Below, piece after piece: positions 36,431 to 48,123 of a stretch of 64,000 nt of DNA; positions within the stretch are counted from its first letter, which is position 1; the number at the start of each line of letters is the position of its first letter. The stretch lies in the NCBI RefSeq assembly GCF_036370855.1, contig NC_088117.1:558001-622000 (forward strand). Reading direction: 5' to 3'. The notes below the pieces were generated by a model. The model was not told the origin of the DNA, searched no databases, and saw only the letters and a program-made list of their open reading frames with translations. Both the position numbers and the translations under genes were made by a program. The DNA is from Dromaius novaehollandiae (taxonomy: Eukaryota > Chordata > Aves > Casuariiformes > Dromaiidae).

Positions 36431-39400
36431 GGAGCAATTTCTGGGAAAGGCATCGTTCAAATATACTGCATCGCACAACCCCTTACGTTCTGCAGGGGAG
36501 AGATGAGAGGGGAATTGGCGCAACGCAGCCCAGCAGAGAAGAAGCACGGAGCGTCACGGGTGAGGTGGAAGGAGTCCCTACAGTTGGCGTATGGCAAACT
36601 CTTCCTGGAGCAGCCCGTCCCTCGACAGCCAGCCCCCGCCTGCCCGCCGCGGCTGGAGCCAGGCCCATCTCCCAGGCCGACCCTCAAACACTCCTGGCGA
36701 GCTCGCTCGACCTCATGCACACCGGCGTTACACCGCCAGCACCGCTTCGCAAGTGGTTGGTGAGCTCCACGCTTGCACGGTGAATAACAGCAAGAGCAGA
36801 GCTTCATCGTTACTTTAGCACGACCAGCTGTCGCAGAAATGCACCAAGTCTACATCGGTCTAAGTTACCACATGGCCAGAGCAGCGACCGCTTCAGAGCC
36901 ACGGCTCTGAGACCTCTCGGCCTCCTAAAAGACTTGTTCGCCACGAGCACAGCAGCGACTCCCACCCTGCACCTACTCAGCACAGCCTGTTGCATTACTC
37001 TTCTAACCCGCCAGAATTCAGCCGCTGCTGGGCAGGTTTTGGTGGCACCAATGCTCTTTTTTCCATCGTTGCTACCCAGACGCTTTGAAGCAGTTGAAAG
37101 CAGCCTAGCGTAGCAAATTTGGGTAGTTTACACTTCCTTGTCTTCTTTGGGGTTATTCTAATGCCCATGTCGTACAGTTCAAATTCATAATGCTTTGTCT
37201 ACACCCAGAAGCCAGGAGGGTGGTCACATCCTTTCTTATCCCCTAAAGAGGGGTGGCATTTCAGGTAAAGCCATGGTGATTCTAAGCTGAGATCTGTGGG
37301 CAAGAGACATAAAAAAAATGGGAGGTGGAATATCTTTTCCTCTTGACAAAGAACAAGCAGAGAAAGAAAACCCTCTGCCTACTCTTAAAGAGGCTTTTTT
37401 CTTGAACCAATAGGTGGTATAATTAGATGCCCTGGCATGCTAGAAAATGTTGACAGTAACATCTCCAGATAACTTGGTTGCAGGGCTCCGTACCAGGAGA
37501 GCTTATCATGGGTTGGTTTTGTGTTTAAAAAAATCCTCACAAATGCCAAATTTTCCAGCATTATAAAAAGAGCCAGCTAATCAGTTTAAACCTCCCTTTC
37601 TTTATGAAGAAAGCACTGTCAGTCTGAAGCTAGTAAGTCAATTTATAGTAAGACAAATGGGGAACTTTTCCTTAAGTCTCGGCTAAGCACTACAGCCCAT
37701 GAAAGAACTTTTATTTAAAAGTCATTTGAGCTTTAAAAACTTTTGATCTGCATTTTTATTTATTGTTTGTGAAAAACTTACCAGTCTCTGGTTTAATTTC
37801 CAGGATTCCTCTTAGGCTGTACCTGCCAGAATTACTGAAGCCATAATCTCCGTGACAGAAATTCAGAATGTTGAATCAATAAGGAATAGAAACCAGTGCA
37901 TTGTAATCTGAAAACAATAGACTGGACATGTAATACCAGGGTATGAAACATCCCGTACAGTAAGTGTACTTCAGATGTTTTTAAGTGGAAATGTACTCTC
38001 TAAATAGCTGGTAAATTCTGCTGAGCAGGCCGTCAGGTGTGAATCTTAGGTCACACAGCTCTCATATATCCCTGTGAGAAATGTGGAGTAGTTTCTGTTG
38101 TAAGTTGTGATGGGAGGTTATAGTTTATTAGGAGTAAATTATGGATAAGATACTATTTGCAGAAAAAATACAGGACTGGAAGAGACCTTTTGGAATTGCA
38201 TCCTATCATTTTTTCTTTTAACTATACTGTTCATGCTGCATCATAAAACTAGGTCCTTTGCCCCATTATTCCTGTTTAAAAAGTAGTAATGTCACAGCCC
38301 AGCCTGAATTATAAATGGTTTATATATCCTTTTTCCTTCTGTTAACATCTCTTCCACTTTGAATTCCTCTTGCCTGGCCAAAATACCACACACAGTTCTG
38401 GGTGAAGTGCCTTCTATGTTTACATTTCCCTATTTTTTCATCTGCTACACCGTAGGATGGTTTCTGCTTATGTTTTATTCCTGAAGCTGTCTTGTGGCTC
38501 CTAAGCATCCAATGGTTAGCTAACACCTTTTCCTTGGAGGTGATCTCTGATATCTCCAGCTGTAAGAGTTCTTCTTTGCCCCCACATAACCAAATTGTCA
38601 CTTGTTAGCACTGTGTTTTGTACCAATCATTCCATTTCCTTCCACTATGTTGGCCGGTGTCACCTGACTTAGTAGTGCCTCTCAGCTTTTTGTCATCAAC
38701 AAACAGTCACGTACTCTTTTTGTGTCAAGACCAGAAATGAAAATGTTAACTAAAATCAGTCTGACACTTGATCCTCAAGGGAGTCCACTAGTCACCTGTA
38801 TTCAACTATACAGCACTTTTTTCAGCATGGATATTTGTTGCTTTCATTTTTTTAGCTCCTCGTGCCCTCCCCATACCCATCGCTTACAGTTTTTTAGAAA
38901 GCTCCACTTTAACCAGAAGATTTTTTTCCATTGCAGTGCACGAACTCTTTTACTGAATTCCAGTGCGATTAGAGATAGTTGATCTTTCTTTTCAATGGAA
39001 TCATTCACCCTATCAAAAAAGATATTAGTTGGGCACAATCTACCATGATAAACCCATGTCATATTTATTGTATTTTCAAAATACTCCCTATATACTCAGA
39101 GAAGATCAGGATCTTTATAAAACGCAGCCAGTCTCTTCTTTTTAAATCAGGCCAGTAGAGGGAGTGATGACTGCTATATGTAGAGTACACAAACAAACCC
39201 AAGAGAAAAAAATAGGACTCCGTCTGCCTGTCGACTGTCTGTCTCACTGCTAATAACCCTAACCATCAGCCTATAGAGTCATGCTTTTTCTAGCAGCCAG
39301 GATGATAGCAAGTCCAACCAGTAGAACTAACTTTATAGTCTGATGACAACTGCATTAGAGTGAGAGGTGGGAGAGGTGAGTTTGAACCCCGTCCCACTAA

Positions 39401-40180
39401 AGTAAGCTTTAAGGTCAGGTTTGCCACTTCTAGGATGAACACACTACAGAAGTATGACAATTCTTTCCTGTAATACCTCTTTAAAAAGAATAAATAACAA
39501 AAGAAGTGCAAAGGTCGTTGAGATTTTCATCACAAAGCACCTGGGAAACTTCAAATAATGTATTAAGCAAAATGAATATTTTTCATTTTGATTAATTTTG
39601 TAAAATCTTCTGTCCCTCAGAAGATGAGGGCCCTCCTGGGCCCTTATTCTAGGCAAGGTGCAACATGCCCTATTTCTTTTCTATTTCATTCTAACTCAAA
39701 TCAATAGTGTCAGCGCTTACTGTAATAGTAGTTTTCCAGTGAACAGTAGCCTGAAGCTGGTGGTGTTTGGGTTTTTTTTTTAACAAACTGTTATAAGAAT
39801 GGGGGCTTTAACAATCACATTTGGTTTACAGTTTATCCATGACCTCTGAAACTGATTTCATTTTTAAAATGCTTATTTCTCACCTTACAGGAACCATACA
39901 GGACCCTCCATAATCCTTGAAGACTGATACTATGTGATTGGAACAAAAATAGCACAGCACAGATGGTTAAGGAACGGGACAACAAAGACAGTTCAAGATG
40001 CTGCTGGAAGCAAACTACACATTCAGTTAACTGGAGTTTAAGTATTACTTTATGCTCTCTTGCTGTTCTTAATGCTGCTCAGGGCAAGCAGCCTGTGTTG
40101 ACACAGTGCCCTTTGCTTCCAAAGCTCCAGCTTTGTAAGGTCATTCTCTCTTTGCTAATCAACAAATATAGGTCCACTTT
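36431..40180. other. No gene seen between ANKMY1 and the first provirus
   Basis: Unique-looking sequence whose GC content falls quickly away from the CpG island. Open frames on both strands are short and unconvincing. Noncoding first exons of a divergent transcript could lie here but nothing in the sequence shows them. Confidence 0.5.
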
Positions 40181-40926
40181 TGTTGTCCGAAAAGCGGATT
40201 CGTTGCCTGGTGTGCAATAAGCCAATAATTACACACTCAGCAGAGACATTGGCTTATTTAGTTCAGAGTTGCGCAAGCCTGGGTGCTCGGTGGTTTCCCA
40301 CAAATCAAGCACCCCCCTCAAGTAGCATCAAGACAAACACATTGCCAGATTTGCAACTTTCCCTTTTGCACTGATTGGTTAGTGATTTCTTCATTCCCTG
40401 GCTCCCACCCCTGCCTCTCAAGGTCCTGATGAGGGGAGATAGTAATTTCAGCAATTGACACTGCCCCAGCAGGGTCAGTAGGTGTTATCTCCCAAGGTCC
40501 TGACGAAGAGGATATAATCCAGACCCCTTAATTAACATTGTTTCAACAGTGAGAGGAGGCTTTGCTTCCCAAGGTCCTGGCGCCCAAGCAGGCCTTATTT
40601 CAAAGCCTTGACATCCTCCCTTTCGGAGAGTAGGGCACAGGAATGCAGACTGCTTGTAACTCCCTTATCTTTCCAGCCTGCGCCAGCTGTGGGGCCCTTT
40701 CTTACTGAACTAGGAGTACGGCCTAAGGCTTCAGCAAATTTAGCTACTCATGCTAAGCAAGTGTGCGGCCTAAGGCTTCAGCAAATTTAGCTACTCATGC
40801 TAAGCAAATTTTATCTAAGTGGCTACCTCTAGACAGCTTCAGTTTTTTAGAAAAGAGAGATAGAAGTTATCCTAATCTACCTACTTCAAACATTCTTTCT
40901 GAGCTTCCCAGGGTTGTCTTGTAACA
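40181..40926 (-). repeat. Provirus 1, 3' LTR
   Basis: The LTR is 746 bases, with plus-strand ends TGTTGTCC and TTGTAACA. It is shorter than the 5' LTR because it lacks a block near its U3 end. It carries an internal 42-base motif twice (40,719-40,760 and 40,766-40,807, period 47). The TATA-like box on the minus strand is degenerate (GATAAAA). Confidence 0.9.
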
Positions 40927-40928
40927 AT

Positions 40929-40940
40929 TCCCCCTTTTGA
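40929..40940 (-). other. Provirus 1 polypurine tract
   Basis: The minus strand reads CAAAAGGGGGAA immediately before the 3' LTR, with two bases between. This is the plus-strand primer site and it confirms the LTR boundary. Confidence 0.85.
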
Positions 40941-40962
40941 GACTTAGATGATCATATTAGTC

Positions 40963-41283
40963 TCACTCTTTTAAAATCTTTCCCATATTACTTTTGTAAA
41001 TGCATTGAATCACTACATAAATGCATACAAAAACTACTAACACCATTCCCAAAATTGTTAAACAGTTTTTAACCCATGAGCTTACATCAGGGAACCAGGA
41101 AGTCAACCATTTCCATGTTTCTTCAAATCCGAAAGAAGTATCATCTTTCTGAACCCCACGTAAGATTTCAGTCTGCTTCCAGATTTCATTTAGATCGGCA
41201 GAAATTCTCCTGCTTTGATCCACATATACACAGCAACCAGTGTTTATTACTGTACATACTCCTCCCTGAGATGCCAATAACAT
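40963..41283 (-). pseudogene. env: Provirus 1 env, transmembrane subunit remnant
   Basis: An open frame holding the C-terminal half of a gamma-type transmembrane subunit. Visible are a C-x6-CC motif near the start, a membrane-proximal tryptophan-rich segment, a hydrophobic anchor (CLTILGMVLVVFVCIYVVI) and a short tail. The fusion peptide and most of the upstream ectodomain are missing. The frame differs from that of the surface-subunit remnant, so the envelope gene is dead. Confidence 0.85.
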
Positions 41284-41734
41284 AGCAATTTTTATAACCT
41301 CCTACCTTAATGGCTCCAGTACAGTTGATCGGTTGTTTTCCATAAAGTACAGTTTTCTTCCACCATTTATTACTATTATTACATCTTCGGATACATTGAT
41401 AATAATCTCCTGTCACACTCTGGAATTCCCATTCCTGTTCGGTTGTTTCATCATATTTCCTTTGATCACTGTCATTTCTTATCTGTTGTATAAATTCCAT
41501 AAAGGAAAAATTAAGAGGCACTCCAATTAGCGGGAAGCCCTTGTTGGAATGGCCAGGGAAGTGGGTACGCACCCAGCAATCCCTCCGGTTAACTAGCTTC
41601 ATAGATTTCGTAATTACTTCCAAATGGAGATTGTGACTCCAAAATCCTTCCTGATTCCCTTTAATTGCTTGGCTCAGGGAACCTAGAAAAACTAACCACC
41701 ACATTTCTCCCCTGGTTGTTAAGGAGAACATCAT
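41186..41734 (-). pseudogene. env: Provirus 1 env, surface subunit remnant
   Basis: An open frame that begins near a hydrophobic leader (WWLVFLGSLSQA) and has several cysteines and Asn-x-Ser/Thr sites, as in a retroviral surface glycoprotein N-terminus. It overlaps the transmembrane remnant in another frame. The total env region is under 800 bases, so a large central segment, including the cleavage site, has been deleted. Confidence 0.75.
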
Positions 41735-41812
41735 TTTTACACAGATACCATAACAACGATATTAACCCTATTCCTAACAAACAGATTAAAGCATTTTTTC
41801 CCTGAATACAAT

Positions 41813-42670
41813 CTAAATTTGAAACCGATTCACTTCTAATACAACTCGTAACATTAAAGGCTGAACTTGTTCAGCTTTCCACATCTCTCGAGGCACTGCT
41901 TTCACTCGGGTGTAGTGGATCCAGGAACCAATTCCCTGCAGTTTCACAGCAGTATTTGTTGTTAGTAGTACAAGATATGGTCCTCTCCATTTTTCTGTCA
42001 ACGGCTCATCCTTCCAGGTCCAAAGATGTACTTGATCTCCCGGCTGGAATGAATGTACAGGTGAATCTAAAAGTACGGGAGATCTTAACTGGATGTACCT
42101 ACGGAGAGAAGTAAGAACCTTTGCCATAGACAAGAGAGAATCCCTTAAAATTTGATCGCCCTTAACGTGCATCTGAATGTCATTTCCAGTTAAATTGACA
42201 GTGTAAGGTTTACCATACAGAATCTCAAATGGACCAACTTTCTCCCTAACCCTGGGGGTTATTCTGATTCTTAATAATGCCAGAGGTAAAACATCAGTCC
42301 ATTTCATCTGAGTCTCCTGACACAATTTTCCTCTCTCTCTCTTCATTGTTTGAGTCATTCTTTCCACTTTTCCACTGCACTGTGGCCTCCAGGGGGTATG
42401 TAAATCCCATTTAATTTGTGCTATTTTTGAGATTTCCTGTACTATTTCTGCTATAAAATGAGGTGCCCTATCCAAAGAAAATCCTTCTGGTACCCCAAAT
42501 CTTGCTTTGATTTCTTTTAATAACATTTTCACTACCTCCTTTGCTTTATTGGTGCGACACAGGAAAGCCTCAGGCCATCCTGAAAAGCTGTCAACAATTA
42601 CCAACAAGTATTTATATCCATTACAGCTTGGTAATTCAGAAAAATCAATTTGCCAGTAATCCTCAGGCAT
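41813..42670 (-). pseudogene. pol: Provirus 1 pol, integrase core and C-terminal domain
   Basis: This is 285 codons without interruption. The core shows WQIDFSELP (first acidic residue), FSLDRAPHF where the family usually has SDNGP-type sequence, and SGKVERMTQTMK (catalytic Glu). A C-terminal domain follows with WTWKDEPLTEKWRGPY, the gamma-type DNA-binding part. It is out of frame with the upstream zinc-binding domain because of a change near the run of eight G at 42,698-42,705. The longest preserved retroviral frame in the window. Confidence 0.9.
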
Positions 42671-42681
42671 GACACCCCTTT

Positions 42682-43167
42682 TTACTTCCCCTGGGGAGGG
42701 GGGGGCTTCTTCTGAATCTTGGGTTTATTTCTAAGACACATTTCACATTTTTGTGTAATACCCTTTGCAATTATTAACATACTAACTCCCACAGCAACTC
42801 TTTTACCTGTTTCAACCGATGCCTCGGCTCCCATGTGGCTACTATCATGTATTTGCTCCATCAGCTTCTTCATTATCAGCAAAGTTACCACACATTGTCC
42901 AGGAGATGTTACCCACCATCCTTCGGAAGTCTTGATGCATTTCAGTATTTCTGCTAATTTATTTTCTTTTTCAGTGTCTACCGGAATTTCCATTCTTAGC
43001 GTTCTCTCTGGAACTAAGGCTGCCACCGACACGAATAGTGCTGCCCTTTTTGCAGCCTCATCGGCCCTTTTGTTCCCTTTAACTATGTCAGTCTGTCTGG
43101 ACTGGTGCGCTTTGCAATGCATTACTGCTATTTCTTTGGGGTTATTAGCTGCTTCCAGTAGCTCCAT
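42682..43167 (-). pseudogene. pol: Provirus 1 pol, end of RNase H and integrase zinc domain
   Basis: Contains the end of the RNase H fold (MHCKAHQSRQTDIVKGNKRA) and the integrase HHCC finger. Visible finger parts are the His of SSHMGAEA and the CEMCLRNK cysteines. It then runs out in a proline stretch at the poly-G frameshift. Confidence 0.85.
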
Positions 43168-43179
43168 AATCTCCTTACT

Positions 43180-43494
43180 CTATTTTATAGGATTCCCTTG
43201 AGAAGATAGCAATCCTTTTTCCTTCCAAATTGCGCCATGGGCATGTATAACCCCAAAGGCGTATTCTGACTCTGTAAACACATTGGTCCGTTTTCCTTCC
43301 GATACTTCCAGAGCCTGGCTTAAAGCAATCAGTTCTGCTTTCTGGGCAGATGTATTTGCTGGCAGCGATCTTGCTTTGATTTCTTCTTCCAAAGTGACAA
43401 CAGCATCTCCAGCCCTTCTTTCTCCCTTTATTATAAAACTGCTCCCGTCAGTAAATAATTCCCAATCTGGATTCTGCAATGGAATATCTCTCAA
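43180..43494 (-). pseudogene. pol: Provirus 1 pol, RNase H domain
   Basis: Contains WELFTDGSSF (first catalytic Asp) and QKAELIALSQAL (catalytic Glu). The next expected acidic residue sits in FTESEYAFG, where the family usually has Asp-Ser-x-Tyr-Ala-Phe, so one active-site Asp appears to be Glu. A stop ends the frame at 43,180. Confidence 0.85.
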
Positions 43495-43509
43495 ATCCGG
43501 ACGGCTGGA

Positions 43510-43968
43510 TTACGCTCGCGCAAGAGTTTGCAGGCAGTCATGAGCCAACCTCCCCTCCTCATCAAGTGGTAATAAAGATGCCAGATTAAGGGTATTAGAC
43601 ACTTTCATGGTTCCATCTTCTGGCTCAAGTATTACTGCTTGGTATTGCACCATCCTACTCGCGGATAACCAGTGATGCCCCTTCTGTCCTAAAACTGTTG
43701 CAACAGCATGTGGCACATAAACAGTCACCTTTTGTCCCAACGTCAATTTTCCTGCTTCTTGTATCAACAACACAGCAGCTGCAACTGCTCTCCGGCATCC
43801 TGGCCACCCTGCACTCACTTTATCCAAGTGTTTTGGAAAGTAAGCCACAGGTCTTTTCCAGTTTCCTAAAGTCTGTACGAGCACTCCCAATGCATGGTGC
43901 CCTCTCTCATGTACGTAAAGGTCAAATGGCTTTGTTAGGTTTGGAAGTCCTAATGCGGGAGCACTCAT
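43510..43968 (-). pseudogene. pol: Provirus 1 pol, RT thumb and connection
   Basis: Begins with SAPALGLPNLTKPFDLYVHE and continues through GVLVQTLGNWKRPVAYFPKH, the classical connection region of gamma-type reverse transcriptase. Separated by stops from both the polymerase core and the RNase H piece. Confidence 0.88.
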
Positions 43969-44183
43969 GACAGCAATCTTGATTTCATCAAATCCTTTTC
44001 AGCACTCTGGAGTCCACTCCAGCAAGTCTCCCGGCCCCTTAACAGCTTCATAGAGAGGCTTTGCCATTAATCCAAAATTAGGTATCCACAGGCGACACCC
44101 CCCGGCCATTCCTAAAAATCCCCTAAGGTCTCGTCTTCATTTTCGGGGGGCGATCTGACAAATCGCTTCTTTCCTTTTGATGC

Positions 44184-44765
44184 CTAATTTTCTTTCCCCC
44201 GGGATATTTCAAAGCCTAGATAGATTACGCTTTCCTTCGTGATCTGTACTTTTTTCTGAGACACCCTATATCCCGCTGTTGCCCCCAAATTTAATAAACT
44301 GATGGTTGTTTCTCTACATTCTTCAGTCGTGTCTGCCCCCAATAAGATATCGTCCACATACTGTAATAAGGTAGTGGTATCTGTCTTACCTTGCCATAAT
44401 TCTAATTCTCTTGCGAGTACCTTACCAAAAATTGTAGGGCTGTTCTTGAATCCTTGCGGGAGTACTGTCCAGCACAACTGCTTTTTGCGTCTCCTCGTAG
44501 GACCTTCCCAGTCAAAGGCGAATAATTGTTGACTTTGTTCCTCCACAGGGATACAGAAGAAAGCATCTTTTAAATCCAATACTGTAAAATAGACATTTGA
44601 ATCATTTGTTGTCGTTAACCAAGTGTGTGGACTGAGTACCACTGGGTGCACATCAGTCGCTATCTGGTTAATAGCTCGCAAAACCTGTACTAGACGATAT
44701 TCTTGTGAATGTGGTTTTTTAACAGGCAGGATTGGATTATTGTACTCGGATTGACAGTCTCGCAA
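44184..44765 (-). pseudogene. pol: Provirus 1 pol, reverse transcriptase core
   Basis: Contains NPILPVKKPHSQEYRLVQ, FTVLDLKDAFFCIPV (first catalytic Asp), VLPQGFKNSPTIF and LLQYVDDILLG (catalytic YVDD), all canonical. It is closed by in-frame stops at both ends, one just upstream separating it from the protease piece. Confidence 0.92.
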
Positions 44766-44771
44766 CAGTCC

Positions 44772-45373
44772 CTACTTTAAGAAATTAGTAATGATAGGCT
44801 CCGGACCAACACGGGCCTCTAACTTCATGGGATGCTGTTTTCGCCTTACCGATTTAGCTCCTTGTTTTAAGTCCACCTGTACCGGTTCTACATATCTGGC
44901 TCTCCCAGGTTTCTCCGTTGCCCACACAAAAGGGACTACTGTGTCCATTACTTCGGAGGGAATTGCGCTTGGTCCACTCTCCACCTGTTCAGAATCCAGT
45001 GCTTTCTGCAACATAGAGGCTTGTGCTTTCCAGGCACCATTTTGTGGAATGTGCACCTGAACTTTGTTTTTATCAAAGATTATCTGTGCCCCCAGTTTAT
45101 TCAGTAAATCCCTCCCCATTAGGGGTAATGGGCATTCTGGCACATATGAGAATTCATGTGTTAACACTCTATTTCCTATTTTACATTTAATTGGTTGAAA
45201 GAAAGGTTTGACCTCTCGCTTTCCCATGGCCCCAATTGCTGGCATAGAGAATTTACTCATTGGTCCCTTACAGCTGTCTAATACCGAATACATTGCTCCA
45301 GTGTCTACTAAAAATTTAACTGTTTCGTTCCCCAGCTTTACTGAAAGCAGGGGTCCAGCTGGGAATCCAATTT
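44772..45373 (-). pseudogene. pro: Provirus 1 protease and start of pol
   Basis: Retropepsin with the active-site motif FLVDTGAMYSVL near 45,310 and the second conserved segment PLPLMGRDLLNKLG near 45,120. It follows the gag stop codon directly, as in gammaretroviruses where pro-pol is made by stop-codon read-through. Confidence 0.88.
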
Positions 45374-45391
45374 CTCAACCCCCAGTCCCCA

Positions 45392-46927
45392 TCAGTCTGA
45401 ATCTTCTGTACTGATCAGGAGCAAATCTGCCTCTGGAACAGATACAGACGGAGGTTTCCAGTGATCTGATTGTTTCTTCGGGCACTCACTTCCCCAGTGC
45501 CCCTTCTCCCTACAGATCGCACGTCCGTCTCTCCTCAGTGAAATTCTATTTCCCAAATTCCCTCCTACTCTATGCCCTCTGCCACATCCTCGTCCTTTTG
45601 GAAAGCCTCTTCCCCGAGAGGAAGTTTGTGCCTGGGCAAATGCAGCTGCCAAGATTGCAGCATTTTGCCTCTTATCTTTCAGTTTCTCCTTCTGCTTTTC
45701 CTTTCTCTCTGCTTCTTCCCTGTTATTGTATGCCTTAGATGCAATTTCTATTAATTGCGACATTGACATCCCCAACATACCATCTACTTTCTGAAGCTTT
45801 CTCCTTCTAGCTGGTGCCAATTGTCCTACAAATAATGTAGTAAAAGTCGTCTGGTTCGCTTCGTCCTCGGGATCCAAGTCTGTCCATTTTCGGGCGGTTT
45901 CACATAACCGCTCGTAAAATGCAGAGGGATCCTCATTCTCACCCTGTGCGACTTGATATAGTTCTGCAATATTCTTGGGCCTAGGTACTCCATGCTTTAC
46001 CCCATATAATATTAACTGTTGCTACTGTTTAGTCATTAACCTGCCTGTCCCTGTATTTTGATCCCAATCTGCTTCTTGGGCCGGCAGAAAACGGTTCGCT
46101 CCATCTCTAGCACTTTCTCTTTCATTTTCCTCTCGAGCTGTGTCCAATACCAGTCTCTTCTCCTCAGGTGCAAGCAAAGTATTTAAAAGCACCTGTAAAT
46201 CCTGCCAGGCTGGGTTATGATTCGCAATTATCATTTTAAAGGATTGATACATCTTTTCTGGATTTTCTCGGTACGACCCGGCAGACTCCTTCCGATTCAT
46301 TCAATCTGGAGTTGAAAACGGCACCTTCGCATCTACAGGCAGTCCGTCTGGTCCCACTGCTTGACGCAGCGCGGCCTCAATCACAGCATTTTGTTGAGCC
46401 CGAGTAGCCCGAGTTCTGCCTGCAATTGGGCTACATGCCTCACTTCCCTTACCTCTGCCATCGACACTATCTTGATCTCTTTCCGGAGAGACCAATAATT
46501 GTACATCCTCTTCCTCATCACCCACTTTTAAACATCTTTTCCCAATGCTACAAGCAGAGCAACACCGAGGCATTTTCTCTTTGTCTTCCATCATCATTAA
46601 CACATTGGAGTCAGAGACCAGTAGCTTACATTTTTTTCTTCTTTCATGATCATTTCTCAGAGAGAAAAACAAACCCACCTATGGGACCTCATCCCATTTG
46701 TTCTGTCTTCTGCAAAACAACATAAGTGGCAAAATTGTATTCTAGTTTAGTGTTCCCATTTCTGGCCATTTTCCCTCATCCTCCACTTTATACATTGGCC
46801 ACCACTGAGTACAGTATTCCTTTCATTTTCTCCTTGTTACAGGATCCCCACCAAACTTATCCCAATGTTTCAGGATGCATCCTAAAGGAGAACAGGGGGA
46901 TACCCCTGCAGATTGTCCTGTTCCCAT
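45392..46927 (-). pseudogene. gag: Provirus 1 gag
   Basis: The start is placed at 46,927 (MGTGQS), whose Gly2 fits N-myristoylation. Further on are capsid text with a major homology region (QGENEDPSAFYERLCETARK near 45,920) and a basic nucleocapsid with one zinc knuckle near 45,520. In that knuckle the first Cys is replaced by Arg (GRAICREKGHWGSEC). Several in-frame stops and shifts, near 46,825, 46,300 and 46,020, make it non-functional. Confidence 0.88.
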
Positions 46928-47226
46928 ATTATTACCCTTAAAAGAACATTCTTACCAATTATGCTTTCGTACACTCCAGTCGGCACTGTCCAAATGTGTA
47001 CAAAGCTTACATTGGGTTACCACAACCAATTGCCCCTATATCATACCCTCGATGCAATGTCTCTTAATAATTACTGCGTTGCACCTTTGAGCCGCTTACC
47101 CGCTCCGACTGGGGAGGGTGCGCGCGGAGTCCCCGAACAAAACGGTCGGTGCGCGCTGGAGTCCGAAGAGCAGCGTCTCCCCGCCGGGAACTGGCAAGAT
47201 GATCCGGGCAAGGCTTTACAGGGAGG

Positions 47227-47244
47227 GTCCCATCTGGGTCACCA
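47227..47244 (-). other. Provirus 1 primer-binding-like site
   Basis: Six bases inside the 5' LTR boundary the minus strand reads TGGTGACCCAGATGGGA. The first nine bases match the start of a tryptophan-tRNA primer site as used by avian retroviruses; the rest does not. The tRNA assignment is therefore uncertain. Confidence 0.55.
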
Positions 47245-47250
47245 GAAAAC

Positions 47251-48123
47251 TGTTGTCCAAAAAGCGGATTCGTTGCCTGGTGTGCAATAAGCCAATAATT
47301 ACACACTCAGCAGAGACATTGGCTTATTTAGCTCAGAGCTGCGCAAGCCTGGGTGCTCGGTGGTTTCCCACAAATCAAGCACCCGCCTCCAGCTTTTCAA
47401 GTAGCATCAAGACAAACACATTGCCAGGTTTGCAACTTTCCCTTTTGCACTGGTTGGTCAGGGATTTCTTCATTGCCCGGGTCCCGCCCCTGTCTCTCAA
47501 GGTCCTGAGGAGGAGATGGTCATTCCAGCAATTGACACTGCCCCAGCAGGGACAGCAGGTGTTATCTCCCAAGGTCCTGACGAGGAGGAGATAGTCCAGA
47601 CCTCCTAATGAACACTGCTCCCGCAGTGAGAGGAGGCTTTGTCTCCCAGGCTCCTGGCGCCCAAGCAGGCCTTATTTCAAAGCCTTGACATCCTCCCTTT
47701 CGGAGTGTGAAGCGCAGGAATGCAACCTGCTTGTAACTCCCTCATTTTTCCAGCCTCCACCAGCTCCGGGGCCCTTTCTCACTGGACTAGGAGTGCGGCC
47801 TAAGGCTCCAGCAAATTCAGCTAGTCATGCTAAGCAAGTTTTATACAAGTTGTGCGAAGCGGCTACCTCTAGACAGCTTGAGTTCAATAATTGACAGTCC
47901 AGGTCCCAAGGTCTTCAGTTAGGGATACGTGGACCTCCAGTTCTTTTGCCAAATTGGCAATACGTACCTAGAAATAAAACATTTTGATTTAATGTTTCTT
48001 TTAGGGCTTTAGCAGTTCTAGGATGCCCGTGATTAAAGAATGCTTCTTTTCAGAAAATAGAAGTTATCCTAAACTACCTAGTTTGAACATTCTTTCTGAG
48101 CTTCCCAGGGTTGTCTTGTAACA
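47251..48123 (-). repeat. Provirus 1, 5' LTR
   Basis: The LTR is 873 bases, with the same ends as the 3' LTR (TGTTGTCC and TTGTAACA on the plus strand). A TATA box TATAAAA lies on the minus strand at 47,839-47,845. It has an extra block at about 47,900-48,050 absent from the 3' LTR. Divergence between the two LTRs shows this is not a recent insertion. Confidence 0.9.

Larger units (their letters stand above)
40181..48123 (-). mobile_element. Endogenous gamma-type retrovirus, provirus 1
   Basis: A nearly full-length provirus on the minus strand. Order in the direction of transcription: 5' LTR, primer-binding-like site, gag, pro, pol (RT, RNase H, integrase), env remnant, polypurine tract, 3' LTR. 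Both LTRs begin TG and end CA. Every gene is broken by stops or frameshifts, so it cannot make virus. The single CCHC-type box in gag, the protease-pol order and the C-x6-CC motif in the transmembrane protein place it with gammaretrovirus-like elements. No flanking target-site duplication was found. Confidence 0.93.
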
